This document shows positions 47,194-59,179 of a stretch of DNA of 64,000 nucleotides, one piece after another. Origin of the DNA: Chiua virens (taxonomy: Eukaryota > Basidiomycota > Agaricomycetes > Boletales > Boletaceae); contig JAHNUO010000007.1 of assembly GCA_019787685.1 (NCBI GenBank), positions 682,001-746,000 on the forward strand. The letters run 5' to 3'. The position numbers and the translations under genes are program-made. Position 1 is the stretch's first letter. Each line of letters begins with the position of its first letter. The notes beneath the pieces are model-generated. The model ran no database searches and had not been told where the DNA came from. It saw nothing but the letters and a program-made list of their open reading frames with translations.

Positions 47194-49108
47194 ATGCTAG
47201 GAATAGCTCTCGTCTGCCTTGTCACAACTGGGAATATAGTTTCCGCGCTTGCGAACCAGGAGCCATTGCGCACCGGTGGCACCACTCCTACTGGGCCATG
47301 GGAAGAAGGCCTACTCAACTTCGATGCCCAGACTCATGAATGGGACCTCAACACGCTTCCGAACCCCAATGTCACTGATCACTTGGTGTTCGAGACCATG
47401 CATTCTCTGCTTCAACGTTGGCCCAATACGCGTATAAGAAATGGTACATCATGTCCTCATTTCACGAGCTCCCAATTGAAAACCGTTTCGTCTATTTAGG
47501 ACATAGCATCGTACCTGCAGTCATCCCAACAGGAACAATTTTCTACCACGGCACGGGTCTCAACAAGTTACCGCAGGGCCCGGAGTGGCTGGCTACAAGT
47601 CCAGAACACGCTTATTTTTTTTGCCAGGATGAACTAGTCGAGCCCATCGGACAAGAATGCAGGCTTTTCACACTCGCAACCACTCGACCTCTCAAGGTCG
47701 TGTACTTTGACGGCCAAAGTGCTGCAAGAGTTCCATACGGTACATTGGATACACAAGACCTCATCATATTGGGCGAACCACTCCCTGAGACTGACGACTG
47801 GGAACGGGCTGGACGCCTTTGTGATTGGGGAAATGATTTCGGTTTGGATGGTTTTGTGAGGTAAAGTTTTATCTGCCCTTGTATCAATATCCTATTGAAT
47901 GTCGTTAAAGGATGGGGATGTCCTTGTACGCATCAATTCCTTGGTGGACTCGCCTTGCTTACAGGGTTCTTTTTAGCGAGGTTATACTCTGTGACTTCAA
48001 CTCTGCTGTCAGAGTGGTTTCCTCCATGAATCTGGTACGTCCAGGGTCGGTGAGGTCGGGTATCTGTGGGTCCACGTCTGCCGTTTCTCTTGCAAACAGG
48101 TTCTGAGAAATTTTGATCAGCACGATCATTTGTTTCGTTCGAAACCATCCACGCAGGTTCTTGGCAGAATCACTTCCCAGGCGAGGTCCGCGTCCACCTC
48201 GATCTAGCTCGATTAGTCTCCTTCTACGACACCCAACTTGCACCGTCACTAATTGCTGTTCGAGCCGGTCAGGAAAGGTGGGACCATCGTGCGGGAAACA
48301 TATCCAGTGATGATTTTTCGGCCTTGAAATTGAGGCTGGAGAAGAACCTCGTCCCTTCGGGTCAGTCAAGTGGAATCGACTGGGTGGCACTTATGCATGT
48401 CATAGTGGACCGTTTCGCCGATCGGTTCGAACTCATCCGCCATTTTTTGAGTTCACCCTCAACCAATCCGGACGAGGTCATCGATGTTGCTAATAAAACC
48501 CAAACCCAGCTCAGGATCATGCTCAACCCTTACCTCTATCTCTCCGCTGTCCCGACGGATCCATCCAACAAGGCGGCGCTGAACTGGACGGTTCCTATAT
48601 TCAAATTATGTACCATGACATACACCAGCTTTACGGATTCCGAATTGAACCTGATGACGGAGTCCGAGAAGTTGATTCATCAGGCCATACGAGGAGTCAG
48701 CCGAGAGACGTGCAGGATAGTGACGAAGATGTGGGCTGCTGGGGTGTATGCGGGGATCGATGACAAGTTGAACAGGAAGGGACTCCTCGACATGGCTGAG
48801 ATCACTGATCTGCGAAACACTTGGGCCGAGGACTTGAGCCAGCTCATGGCATGGCTCGATTGGAATGTGTGGGTCAAGTGCAACCCTGGTTGTCATCCGG
48901 AGGTGCGTCTGTTTGTTTCATGATTATTTAGTATATTCTTTTCAACATTGACTATGGTCGATAGGAAATATGTTATTTGCCTACGTACCCCGTCAGTCAG
49001 ATTGCCCATCGTCCTGACAATTCTCGTGAACGTGTCAAGCCTGAACCAGAAGAGTGGATACGGCCACAACCAAAGTGTGTCAGACGGGTCTATCCCTATA
49101 GTTTGTGA
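47194..49108 (+). CDS. Uncharacterised basidiomycete secreted-protein family, copy 2
   Basis: Exons 47194-47443, 47500-47860, the 15-nt microexon 47911-47925, 47977-48034, 48100-48902 and 48965-49108. The same blocks as copy 1 with the same splice positions, plus an extra intron 48035-48099 inside the first copy's long exon. A signal-like start (MLGIALVCLVTTGNIVSALA) is present and the end is RPQPKCVRRVYPYSL. The frame is disturbed near 48105-48125: exon 48100-48902 is two bases over (or one short of) a whole number of codons. It may be a pseudogene or carry two bypassed T's. Confidence 0.75.
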
Positions 49109-49554
49109 TTGTTCTTTCATGCTTGGAATGGCTCCTTGATGCACTTGGAATATACCTTTGTTCGTCGAATATTCGCCAAGCACGCATCCAAGGCGTGATT
49201 AATGGATTGTCACCCAGTCTAGGACAAGGCTTCAAGCAAATCAGATCAAGGTATAGTTTGTAAATCGCCGTCGTTCTGTCTTGTCAACGTCGAAAACAAA
49301 GCGTTCCATGAATGTTCCAGAGTCTTATCCGAGTCATTCAGCGACTCTTGATTGAACCAAGGCAGATGCACATGTATGACTGCTGCGATTCGAGTTCGAT
49401 CGATCACCAAGATCAGTTATCTCATTGCACAGGAAGTTGACACTGGCAAGAAAATGATCGATCCGGTTCTTCCAGAAAAAGAACTGGAGTCGAATTCGGA
49501 CTGCTATATAAATCAGAGTCATAGATATCCGGGAGATCGCAACGATACACCCTC
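49109..49554. other. Intergenic, no recognised gene
   Basis: No gene seen; promoter side of the GFA-domain gene. Confidence 0.5.
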
Positions 49555-50136
49555 ATGCTTGCTCCGGAGGGTGGCACTCCTCTTGTCAGCGGAAGCTGCT
49601 TTTGCGGCACGATCACTTTCTCTGTGTTTGGTCCTCCCGTCCTCAGTGCTTATTGCCATTGTACGAATTGTCAGAAGTTGATGGGCAAGTGTTTGCACGT
49701 TCTGTTCTAGCTTGCCGAGTTGATATCGGGGTTAGGATGTCCGTTTGTCCACACGACACATGTTAAGGAGACGGACTTTGCATGGACATGGTTACGTAGA
49801 GACCAGCCCGCAAGAGAGGCGCTCGACCACTACGAGAATCCGCTCAAGCCATATAAACGGCGATTTCGGTGTAAGCAGTGTGGATCGCAGGTGGCCTCTT
49901 TCAACACGCGAACAAGTCAATTTAGCTTTTGGGGCGCATGTCTCGAGAGAGGGCCTGACGGAGAGATATTGAACTGGGAACAGGTGAAGCCAACTGCGCA
50001 TATATTCTACGGGACGCGTATGCTGGATGTGAACGATGGGTTGGGAAAATGGGAGGGATATGAAGGAAATCAGCCGAGATTGGGTAAATACTTGTACCAA
50101 TGTAACAGAGTACGTCGCCATCGCCATCGGCGGTGA
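49555..50136 (+). CDS. GFA/CENP-V domain protein (glutathione-dependent formaldehyde-activating family)
   Basis: Exons 49555-49684 and 49736-50136. Zinc-ligand motifs of the family are present: GSCFCGTITF, CHCTNCQKLMG and RRFRCKQCGSQVASFN. The intron 49685-49735 begins GCAAGT and is GC-AG; splicing there restores LMG followed by CPFVHTTHVKE. The exact C-terminus after 50085 is uncertain. Members bind zinc and some act on S-hydroxymethyl glutathione; the substrate here is unknown. Confidence 0.78.
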
Positions 50137-50332
50137 GAGAAGGCGGCCGGCTGAGATGGACTAATAAATCTTAGTCGGATTTTCTCGGGCAAGCACTGGG
50201 CCACGATAGCGGCCTGCGGTGGCTGTGCATTTTCGTGTAGTGACCGTACTCGCCATAACTTGATCCCTCTCCACACCCTCTCTTTCCCTTCCCTTTTTAT
50301 TTCGGCGCGTTTTTTGCTGTCGTTAAGCTACG

Positions 50333-52055
50333 ATGCTTTCAAAACGTATCATCGCTCTCGCACGTAGTCGTGCTGCTTTTGCAAGAAACGCCCCGAGTTC
50401 CGGCGTGTCCAGGACTTGGTATGGCTTTGCCACCTCATATGTTCACCAAACGTGTGTTTAACCGTTGTTGTATCATTAGGAATGCCGCTGCCTCGCATAT
50501 AATGCGCGCGCAGTTCCACGCTTCGCATCTTTTGCAAGGTCAGTCCTATGACGTGATTTCTATCGCTCCACGGAACCATAACAGAGGCGCAATGAAAACC
50601 TGTAGCTGAGACCGTCAAGGTTCCTCAGATGGCAGAATCCATCTCAGAAGGTACCCTCAGGTCATGGTCGAAACAAGTTGGCGACACCGTTGAAGCAGAT
50701 GAGGAAATCGCCACTATCGAGACGGACAAGGTATTTGCACCACACTTCTCTGGGCGACTGAAGCTGATATGCCCAAGATTGATGTCACCGTCAATGCACC
50801 CGTTTCTGGAACGATTGTCGAGTTTCTCGCAAAGGAAGACGACACTGTCGCTGTCGGACAAGACCTCTTCAGAATAGAGGTTGGAGAAGCCGGTGTGTAT
50901 CGCTCTTTAATGCCAAGACTCGTCTCTGATCTCGTTTACCTAGCTCCGGTTGCACCAAAGGAGGACAAGGTGCCCGAAGCACCTGCTCAGGCGGAATCTC
51001 CAAAACCGGTGGAGGCTGCCCCGTCGAAAGAACAACCCACACCAGCTCCCTCACCCAAGAGCGCCCCGGAGGCCTCTAAAGAACCCAAGGCGTCAAAACC
51101 GGAGTCAAAACCTGAGGCTGCTGTTCCATCCCGTGTGCCCGGCAGCCGCAACGAGACCAGGGTAAGTAATCCCCTTTGCTTCAGCGCGCCGTCCTCTAAT
51201 GTCATCTAGGTGAAAATGAACCGTATGCGCTTGCGGATTGCCGAACGCCTCAAGGAGTCTCAGAATGCCGCCGCGTCCCTGACCACCTTCAACGAAATCG
51301 ACATGTCTTCTCTCATGGACATGCGCAAGAAGTACAAGGATGAGATACTCAAGGAACATGACGTCAAGTTGGGTTTCATGAGTGCCTTTGCTCGTGCCTG
51401 CACACTTGCATTGCAGGAGATCCCTGCTGCCAACGCATCCATCGAGGGCGATGAGATTGTTTACCGTGATTTTGTCGACCTCAGTGTTGCTGTCGCAACG
51501 CCCAAGGGTTTGGTCACACCGGTTGTCAGGAACGTTGAAACCATGAATTTCCTTGCAATTGAGAAGGAGATTGCCGGTCTTGGAAAGAAGGTATGATGAT
51601 CATTTCACCCTATCTAGCATCCTTACTCACAATTTCTCAGGCTAGAGACTGGTAAACTTACCCTTGAGGATATGGCCGGAGGCACATTCACCATGTCAGT
51701 CTATTCTTATGATACATCGGGTGGAGCTCACACTAGGAATCCAGCTCTAACGGTGGTGTCTTTGGTTCCCTCTATGGCACTCCCATCATCAACCTCCCAC
51801 AATCCGCCGTGCTCGGCATGCACGCTATCAAAGAGAAGCCCGTTGTCGTGGATGGCCAGATTGTGATCCGACCAATAATGGTTGTCGCTCTTACGTACGA
51901 CCACCGTCTTCTTGATGGACGGGAAGCCGTCACTTTCCTCGGTTAGTTGGTGTATCTTTTTACCTGTCGTGTGCTGACGCCTTTCTTTTCTCACTCTAGT
52001 CAAGGTCCGCGATTACATCGAAGACCCCAGAAAGATGCACCTCGCTCCTTTCTAA
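50333..52055 (+). CDS. KGD2: Dihydrolipoamide succinyltransferase, E2 of 2-oxoglutarate dehydrogenase, one extra T
   Basis: Exons 50333-50418, 50480-50538, 50606-50730, 50778-50892, 50944-51161, 51210-51590, 51641-51694, 51745-51941 and 52000-52055; 429 residues after removing one base. A mitochondrial presequence ([19 protein letters not shown]) leads to the lipoyl domain with the lipoylated Lys in EIATIETDK, an Ala/Pro/Lys linker, and the catalytic domain with [30 protein letters not shown] and the active-site His/Asp in [11 protein letters not shown]. An extra T at 51650 (GAC|T|GGT) breaks the near-invariant [11 protein letters not shown]. It acts in the TCA cycle. Confidence 0.95.
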
Positions 52056-52618
52056 GCACATTATTGGATTCGGCTTATTTCCGTGTCGTTCAAACATTTG
52101 ACCGTAGTTCTCTCACCCGTAATTTGTTGACCTTTCTACCATTATAGACCTTGTGTCTCGCAATATCAGCAATATCAATGTCGCTATGATTCAAGGACAA
52201 TTGTATCGGAAATAATGTTCATTTGGCGCCCTGCTTGTGATTTTGCAAGTTAGCTGATTGCAGCTGCTGTCGTGACTTGAGAAATATTGTCGTGTGTATT
52301 ATTTATTCGACCGTGGACTCGACCGTTTTATTTTGGGCTACTTGGTCAGTCTATCGTCAAAGCACCATTCGCCTGTAGCGCCAACCACGTCCAATTCGAC
52401 TCTACCCCAGCTACCACCCTCAATACCATACTCTACACTTATACTAATAAATTATAAACCAAGTATGTACTAGTAGGATAGACTGGCCGTGCCTGGTGGG
52501 AATTTGTCCTGACCAGTTCACATTCCAACACCGTCCAATGTGCGCACGAGGCTTATATTAACAAGTTCTGATTCGACTGTTCAAGTTTGCTTTCTCCTTG
52601 GGTTATTATCCATCCATC
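52056..52618. other. Intergenic, no recognised gene
   Basis: AT-rich; no frame of note. Confidence 0.5.
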
Positions 52619-55600
52619 ATGGAGAAGGCTTTTGACCACCCTCAGTTGAATTCAGAAATGGAATCGCCAAGGTCAGGACGTCGACCGAGCAAGCGTGTCT
52701 GGTCCGTGTTGGCGGTGTTCGTCCTCGCATCCCTCTACCTCTCCATCGACTTTGCCCTTCTCTCTGACTCGGTCAAACATCCACGGCTGCGATCCCGCGT
52801 CCGCGTACCACTCCACGCCGCAGGCACGCTCGCGAAATGTCGCGCCTTGTCTGTCAAGCCGGCACCTCCTCCCGGATTCAGCGATCGCACGCAGTCGGAC
52901 CGGTACGTGTCTGGGACGCAGCCGGTTCTCATTCGGAATGCGTCTATCTGGACTGGCTTGGGAGGAGACGATGGCGAGGACGTCCGCGTCGTCCGTGGAG
53001 ATATTTTGTTGGAGAATGGGCTGATTCAAAAGTGTCGGGGACGTGGGGGACGTCTTGTTGAACTTGGACAGGAGTGATTTCATTGACATTGACGCCGAGG
53101 TGAGGACTGTTTTATGACGAATGGTAGTTGACGACGACGTATTCATGCATGTATGTGTAGGGTGCATGGGTGACGCCAGGGTGAGCAGACCATGTCTCGT
53201 TTCCAGAGAGCTTGGCTCGGAGCTGACCCGTCGACAATGATGGCTCTGATGAACTTGCAGTATTGTCGACGTCCATTCTCACATCGCCGTCGGTTCATCG
53301 CCGGCACTCGACGGCGCCGACGATGTCAATTCAATCAAAGGTCTCGCTCTGCCGTGGTTGCGGTCCCTCGATGGTTTGAACACACATGACGAGAGTTATG
53401 CACTCGGTATTGCGGGCGGTGTCACCACGTCGCTCATTCTCCCTGGGTCTGCGGATGCGATCGGTAAGCAATGGCTTTTAGACCTTGTTTGATCGTTCAG
53501 TTGAGAATTAATATTGCATCTTGACAGGCGGTCAAGCATTTACGATCAAGTTGCGCCCAACGAATGAAAGAACCCCGTCATCGCTATTGGTTGATCCACC
53601 TTACGGCCTGAATGGGACTGGTGTGGATTATGGTGTGCCGCCGCGTTGGCGTCATATGAAGTACGCCTATCGTTTCGTTTTTTGCTGTCCTTGTCAACTT
53701 TCTAACGTATTTCTATAGGCATGCTTGCGGTGCGTATCCAGGCATAGCTATGCGTGTTTATTGACAGCATATATGTTATCAGGAGAGAACCCATGTAAGC
53801 ACCATGGTCTTTCCCCCTCTCTCTGCGCAGCTCAACGTTTGATTGCAGCAGGAACCTATTCAGGAACGAGAATGGATACCGTGTGGTCATACCGTGAAGC
53901 GTGAGTGCTTCAGATGTTATCGCTTCACACTTTGGGACCTTGTTGGCAGTTACGAACGGGCACGCCAAATCAAGGTCCAGCAAGACGATTATTGCACAAA
54001 AGCATTTGCTGACGAATGGGATGGACTGAGCGAGTTTCCAGAGGATTTGCAGTGGGAAGCCCTTATAGATATCTTGAGGGGAAAGGTCAAGGTGAGTGCA
54101 ACTATCACTCTGTAAGAGCCGCACCTCAAGTGATATAGGTTCAAACACATTGCTACGAAGCCGTCGACTTTGACGCTTTTGTGAGGGTATGTGCATTACT
54201 GTGGCTGGTCCAGGATGATGTAGTGACGTTTTTCGCAGTTATCCAATGAATTTCGGTTCCCTGTTGCTGCGTTCCACCACGCCCATGAGGCTTACCTGGT
54301 TCCCGGCCTTCTAAAACAAGCCTATGGTTTGACCAGTCTTTGTCCCTTACCAAAATCAAATACTGATTGTAGTTGTAGAACATCCTCCTGCTATTGCTAT
54401 GTTTGCATCGTTTTCAAGGTGAAACTGAGGGCACTAGTTAACATGTCGTGTCGAAACTAACAGTGATCAGGTACAAGCGTGAAGCATACCGCCATTCAGA
54501 ATTCGCGCCTCGCATCCTAAACGAACAGGGTATCAAAGTAGTTATGAAGGTGAGTTATTTCTGGGCGATCGAGACGCGATGTTGATGTGTCACCTTCTTA
54601 GAGTGACCACCCAGGTATTCATTCTCGGTGGCTTTTGCATGAAGCGCAACAAGCCCACTATTATGGGCTTCCTGCGAATGCCGCGCTTGCATCTGTCACG
54701 ACGAATGCTGCCGAAGTGATTGGACTTGATCACCGTCTTGGTTACATCAAGCAAGGCATGTCAATTCCCAGCAGGGCGATACACTCTACTCACTGGTGAT
54801 TTTTGCAGGCTATGATGCAGGTGAGCCACCACAGATAGTGGTAAATCCGGCTCGAGTCTCAAGGACAGTGTTTTAGATCTCGTCATCTGGGACAGCCACC
54901 CATTGGCACTTGGTGCTACTCCAGTGCAAGTCTTCATTGATGGAATACCTCAACTCGAAGAATCGGTTTCAAAGAAGAAAGACGATAGGCAGGTTGCCCC
55001 GATAACGCCAAGCTTTGGCGAGGAAGCCCAGGCTGCTGTCAAGTTTACTGGGCTCCCTCCTCTCGATGCAACACAGATTACGTCTGGTGGTGTTCTGTTC
55101 CGGAATGTATCCAGCATGTGGCAAAGGGACGAATCCGGAGTTCATTCTGTCTTCCAGACTCGCGGGGCTGACGACGAAGGTGCTGTCCTGGTCGAACATG
55201 GGAAGGTCGTCTGTGCTGGCTCGATGGGAACCTGCAGCTCTTTTGTCAGCGGCGAACGAGTGAATGTAATCAATTTGGAAAGGGGTTCTATCGCTCCCGC
55301 CCTTGTATCGGTAGGCGCCGCCCTCGGCCTTCAAGAGATTGCAATGGAGACGAGTACTTCGGATGGTTCTGTCTTGGACCCACTGGAGGGTGACATTCCG
55401 ACGGTCCTAGGTGAAGGCAGTATTATCCGTGCCGTGGATGGACTCATGTTTGGGACCCGAGATGCTCTGTGAGGCTCTCATCTCAGGGCCCAAGCTAGAC
55501 ATACTGAAAATTACGTTCAAAGGCATGCATATCGGTCCGGGATTTCGACAGCAATCACGTCGCCCATCTCGTCCGGTTTATTGGGTGGTTTGAGTACCCA

Positions 55601-56527
55601 CTTCTCCCTTGGAGCGAAACACAAGTTGGAGAGGCAAGCGGTGCTCAGCGAGGTCACTGCTGTTCATGTCGCGGTCTTACACCGGAATGGAGGCCCAAGC
55701 ATAAGCACACAGATCGCGGTACTTCGTCGTCTTTTGTTAGGGCCGTACGTAGGCGAGAGAGGTGCATCATTTGAAGCAGTTGTCAAGGTGCCCTACTACC
55801 TTTTCATCCGAAAACTTTGAATCTAACGTGAGTACGCGCAGGGAGAGTTACCTTTGGTCATCAACGTGAAAAACGCCGACATCATTGCCAGCCTGGTAAA
55901 GCTCAAGCAAGATGTTGAAGTGACTTCTGGAACGTCGATCAAGATGACGCTCGTCGGCGCAGGCGAAGCACATCTCGTTGCTGCTGAGCTGGCCGCTGCG
56001 AATGTGGGTGTTATCGTCACGCCCTCCAAGACCGTTCCCGCTCACCTGGGAGGGTCGCCGGATGTGAGTCGTTTCTATTGCATTCGCTTTCAACAGTTTG
56101 ACGACGTACTCTAGTATCCAAGGACCCCCCTATTACGGAACAAAGTCTCGTGACGACGTTGTTTGCACATGGTGTCACTGTTGGAATTGGACACCAAGGC
56201 GTTGAAGAAGATGCGCAAATGTCGACTTGGGCTGCGCGCAACTTGAGATGGGATGCTGCTTGGGTGAGTCGAGTCACTCTGATTCGGTGCATTTGGCATG
56301 ACTCGATATCGTTGCTTGTACAGGCATCCATCGATTCTGGTGGCTTGATTAGCATAGAGGACGCTTTCAACATGGCGACGACCAACGTCGAAAGGTTGTT
56401 GGGCGTGACAACCAGGGCGTCGGAGAGTGACGTGGTCGCTACAAAAGGAGGGGATCTGCTTAGTTTTGAGGGCAAAGTTGTTGCAGTGACTTCTGCGAGA
56501 CGTGGGGTAGTCGATCTGTTTGAGTAG
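52619..56527 (+). CDS. Membrane-anchored amidohydrolase-family protein, 19 exons, three extra T's
   Basis: A type II membrane anchor (VWSVLAVFVLASLYLSIDFAL) is followed by an amidohydrolase fold: the metal motif VDVHSHI, SLDGLNTHDESYALG, GGVTTSLILPGSADAI, HHAHEAYLVPGLL, KSDHPGIHSRWLLHEAQ and GLDHRLGYIKQGYDADLVIWDSHPLAL. About 969 residues. Exons include very short ones: 53161-53180 (20 nt), 53719-53729 (11 nt), 53783-53794 (12 nt) and 54809-54820 (12 nt). Intron 54756-54808 is GC-AG. Extra T's are at 53033 (AAG|T|GTC), 56115 (first base of an exon) and 56131 (CCC|T|ATT); all 19 exon lengths fit only with them removed. Substrate unknown. Confidence 0.85.
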
Positions 56528-56651
56528 TATGCTTGTACGACGCACGAAGTCCGTCGATACAATTACGGCCCTTTGCGGCCCGAGGGCATATCATTAGACC
56601 GAGCCTGAGACTCCGGCCTACTAGTATTCGCGTCCTGTAAACTGAATCCTG

Positions 56652-58195
56652 ATGGCAAGGCGACTGGTACCCAAGGAGACCCGCGCGTTGGTTGTAAAGA
56701 AATCTCCTCCAGAGAGAAAGCCTCTCTATCATGACGCAGTGATAGAGAAACGTCCTATACCTCCCCTGAATACGGGTCAAGTCCTGGTCAAGATGAGAGC
56801 CGTGGCATTCAACCACAGAGACGTTGGTGAGATTTCTCTCGACATTGAACTGAACTCTGAACCCCTTCTAGCTTTGGATTCGTTATGGGAGGTATCCGGG
56901 TATTGCGTTGGGAGCGACGTTTGGCGCTGACGGCGCAGGTGCGCGAATTGACTATGAATTCAAGCCAGTCCTGAATCTTCAATTCAGGGACGGTCATCGC
57001 GTCTGCAGATCCTCATGATCCCCTCTTACACCACCGCGTCTTCCTCACACCCATGCGAGGTTGGGAGAGTAGTCCGGATGCGCCAGAACCCGGGTGAGTT
57101 GCGATTGAGCTATTCGTAGCGCAATGGCTGGCCAAGTCATTGAAGCCCTCGTCTCTTCTATTTCTCTAGATCCACGTTCGGTATCCTCGGTGGTGGAAAT
57201 ACCCACCTCTGGGCACCTTTGCAGACTATGTCGTAGTTGAGCGGGATCAGGTCATTCGTTCGCCAGATCACCTCGACGATGTGCACATGGCCGCATGGCC
57301 AGTGGGAGGGTTGACAGCTTGGAGGTGCGTACACCAGACTCAGACGTGGTGCACACTGACACGCCCTCGTATTCCCTACCGTTGAACATGCAGAGCTGCC
57401 ATCGTTAACGCTCGCGTCGCACAGGGCCACAACGTCCTCATTACAGGCATCGGCGGCGGTGTCGCGCTCATCGCACTCCAGCTCTGTCTCACCAAAGGGG
57501 CCACCGTCTTCGTCACGAGCGGGAGTGAGGATAAACTGGCGAAAGCAGTCGCCCTTGGGGCCTCTGGCGGTGTCAACTACAAGTCCGGTGTGTTTTCTCG
57601 CTTTCCTGGTTCACATTGTTCTCGACCCGGTGTCGTTGACTCGCTGTTTCAGCGGATTGGCCACATCAGCTCGCCAAATTGCTAGAGATGCGCGGTGGGT
57701 CAGGTTTGCTCGACGCTGTGATTGACTCGGGTGGCGGCGATATCATGGGCCAAGTCAACAAAATACTCAAGCCTGGGGGAAGAGTCAACATCTATGGCAT
57801 GTATGTGTCTTCCACTTGCGCGCGCATATACCCATTCATCCCCGCATTTCCGGCTACCTAGGACTGCCAACCCCGTCGTCAAATTCACTATGCGTGAGGT
57901 GTTGAAGCAACATCAGCTTATCGGTTCGTGTCCTCCATCTCTGGCTCCGGCCTTGCGGTTGTAAAGGTTCGTACTGACGTGCGAGGAACGAAAAGGGTCG
58001 ACAATGGGGTCACGTCAAGACCTAATCGATGCGACAAGGTTCATTGCAGAACACGCGATCGTCCCTGCTGTGTCCCATGTGCTGGAGGGCTTAGAGTTCG
58101 CTGAAGACGGGTTCGAGCTTATGAAGCATGCCAGTCAATTTGGCAAGATCGTGATACGGATGGATGGGAGCAGGCAGGTTGCAGCGCGGCTTTAG
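56652..58195 (+). CDS. Zinc-type alcohol dehydrogenase (MDR), frame disturbed
   Basis: The first four exons are 56652-56826, 56872-56938, 56988-57093 and 57170-57324; at least four more follow to the stop at 58193. Seen: VLVKMRAVAFNHRDV, WIRYGRYPGIALGATFGADG, GTFADYVVVERDQVI, MAAWPVGGLTAWRAA, GHNVLITGIGGGVALIALQL and LDAVIDSGGGDIMGQVNKIL. Family members reduce or oxidise quinones or alcohols. One extra T at 56873-56875 (GCT|T|TGG) is supported by phases. Around 57180-57215 the frame also shifts, best read as one lost base in GGGKYPPLG, or two extra bases. It belongs to a tandemly duplicated cassette; the other copy at 59180-60230 is clearly decayed. Confidence 0.75.
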
Positions 58196-58389
58196 TATGT
58201 AGGTGCTATGGCCTATCAATGCCAGGGTCCCGATTTAGCCCATTCGGACGAGCGAGTATGACGTCCTCCGACCACTCCTTGAATGGTAAGCGTGGAAACA
58301 CCATTCATTCAATATGATTTTAGCGGTGATTCTTTCATTGTCGGTCCTAATGTCTGCAGCCTGACAATGAAAGGGAGTCAAACAAATTG

Positions 58390-59130
58390 CCGAAAGTAAA
58401 CCACTGACAAACTTTAAAAGGACATATTGTGTCGTGTTCAATCCCAAGGAAGGGGTTCACATAGAATGGAAAAATATGGCGAGCTCATGGTGACTAACGT
58501 GTCTATCACCAAGCGGTCGCTTTCATAGAACACCTGCCTTGTTGGGTGCATTACTCGTAGGGAATATGCGCATGTCAGGAGCTCAAGTGAAGATCGATTG
58601 AGGCTACAAGACTCGAGTTGTCGCCATCTAGCCGATAATAAAACTAGGGTTTGCAAGGGAGAGAGGGATTGTGAGTGCAATCCTTGGCCCACACTGGCAG
58701 TCGTTCCTAGGCTTTGGCGGTCTGCAAACAAATAGTCAAATCTGCCAATAACTCATGCGTGCCCAGTTGTCGTCGTCAACGCTCCTTGCGTCGGCTGGAA
58801 TACGACACAGAAAACCTGTTGTGCCACGCCGAGTCGTTGTGCATACCGTTTATTAACAAAGGCAAGCTTACCGCCCCACCATGCATTATATCTGGACCGA
58901 AGAACTTCGTGGCCAATGAGATGTATGTCTCGGTGATGATGCAACAGAATGAGGCATAAACCCAATACGTACGTACTACGAGGGCTGTTTCTCGTACTTA
59001 CGAAAGTCAAGGGCACGCCGTGGTACCTTTGCAATGCAAAGACCGATGACGGTGCAGGAGCGCAAATCTTTGAACAAGCGGTGACCGCGAGCCAGTGGTC
59101 CCACAAATCTTCATGCATCATGACCCATAT
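58390..59130 (-). pseudogene. Decayed copy of farnesyltransferase alpha
   Basis: Nucleotide similarity to the intact gene at 60339-61573 is visible over much of its length. For example, the stretch at 58787-58900 (GTGCCACGCCGAGTCGTTG) matches 60910-60950 (GTGCCACGCCGAATTGTTG). The residues GGKLAFVNK and FCVVFQ correspond to HGELAFVER and FFVVFQ. No continuous frame, splice sites lost. Confidence 0.85.
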
Positions 59131-59179
59131 CATGATCGGACTCGGAGTCCTGCGCGCTCATCTCACATTCCTCCGTTTT

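Noticed and set aside
47500..47860. Calling the secreted family an ADP-ribosylating toxin
   Set aside because: Only a loose resemblance of short motifs; no catalytic triad could be assigned, so no activity is claimed.
55469..55522. Stop after FGTRDAL in the amidohydrolase as a further T bypass
   Set aside because: A normal GTGAGG...AAAG intron restores the frame and the AYRSG block, so no bypass is needed.
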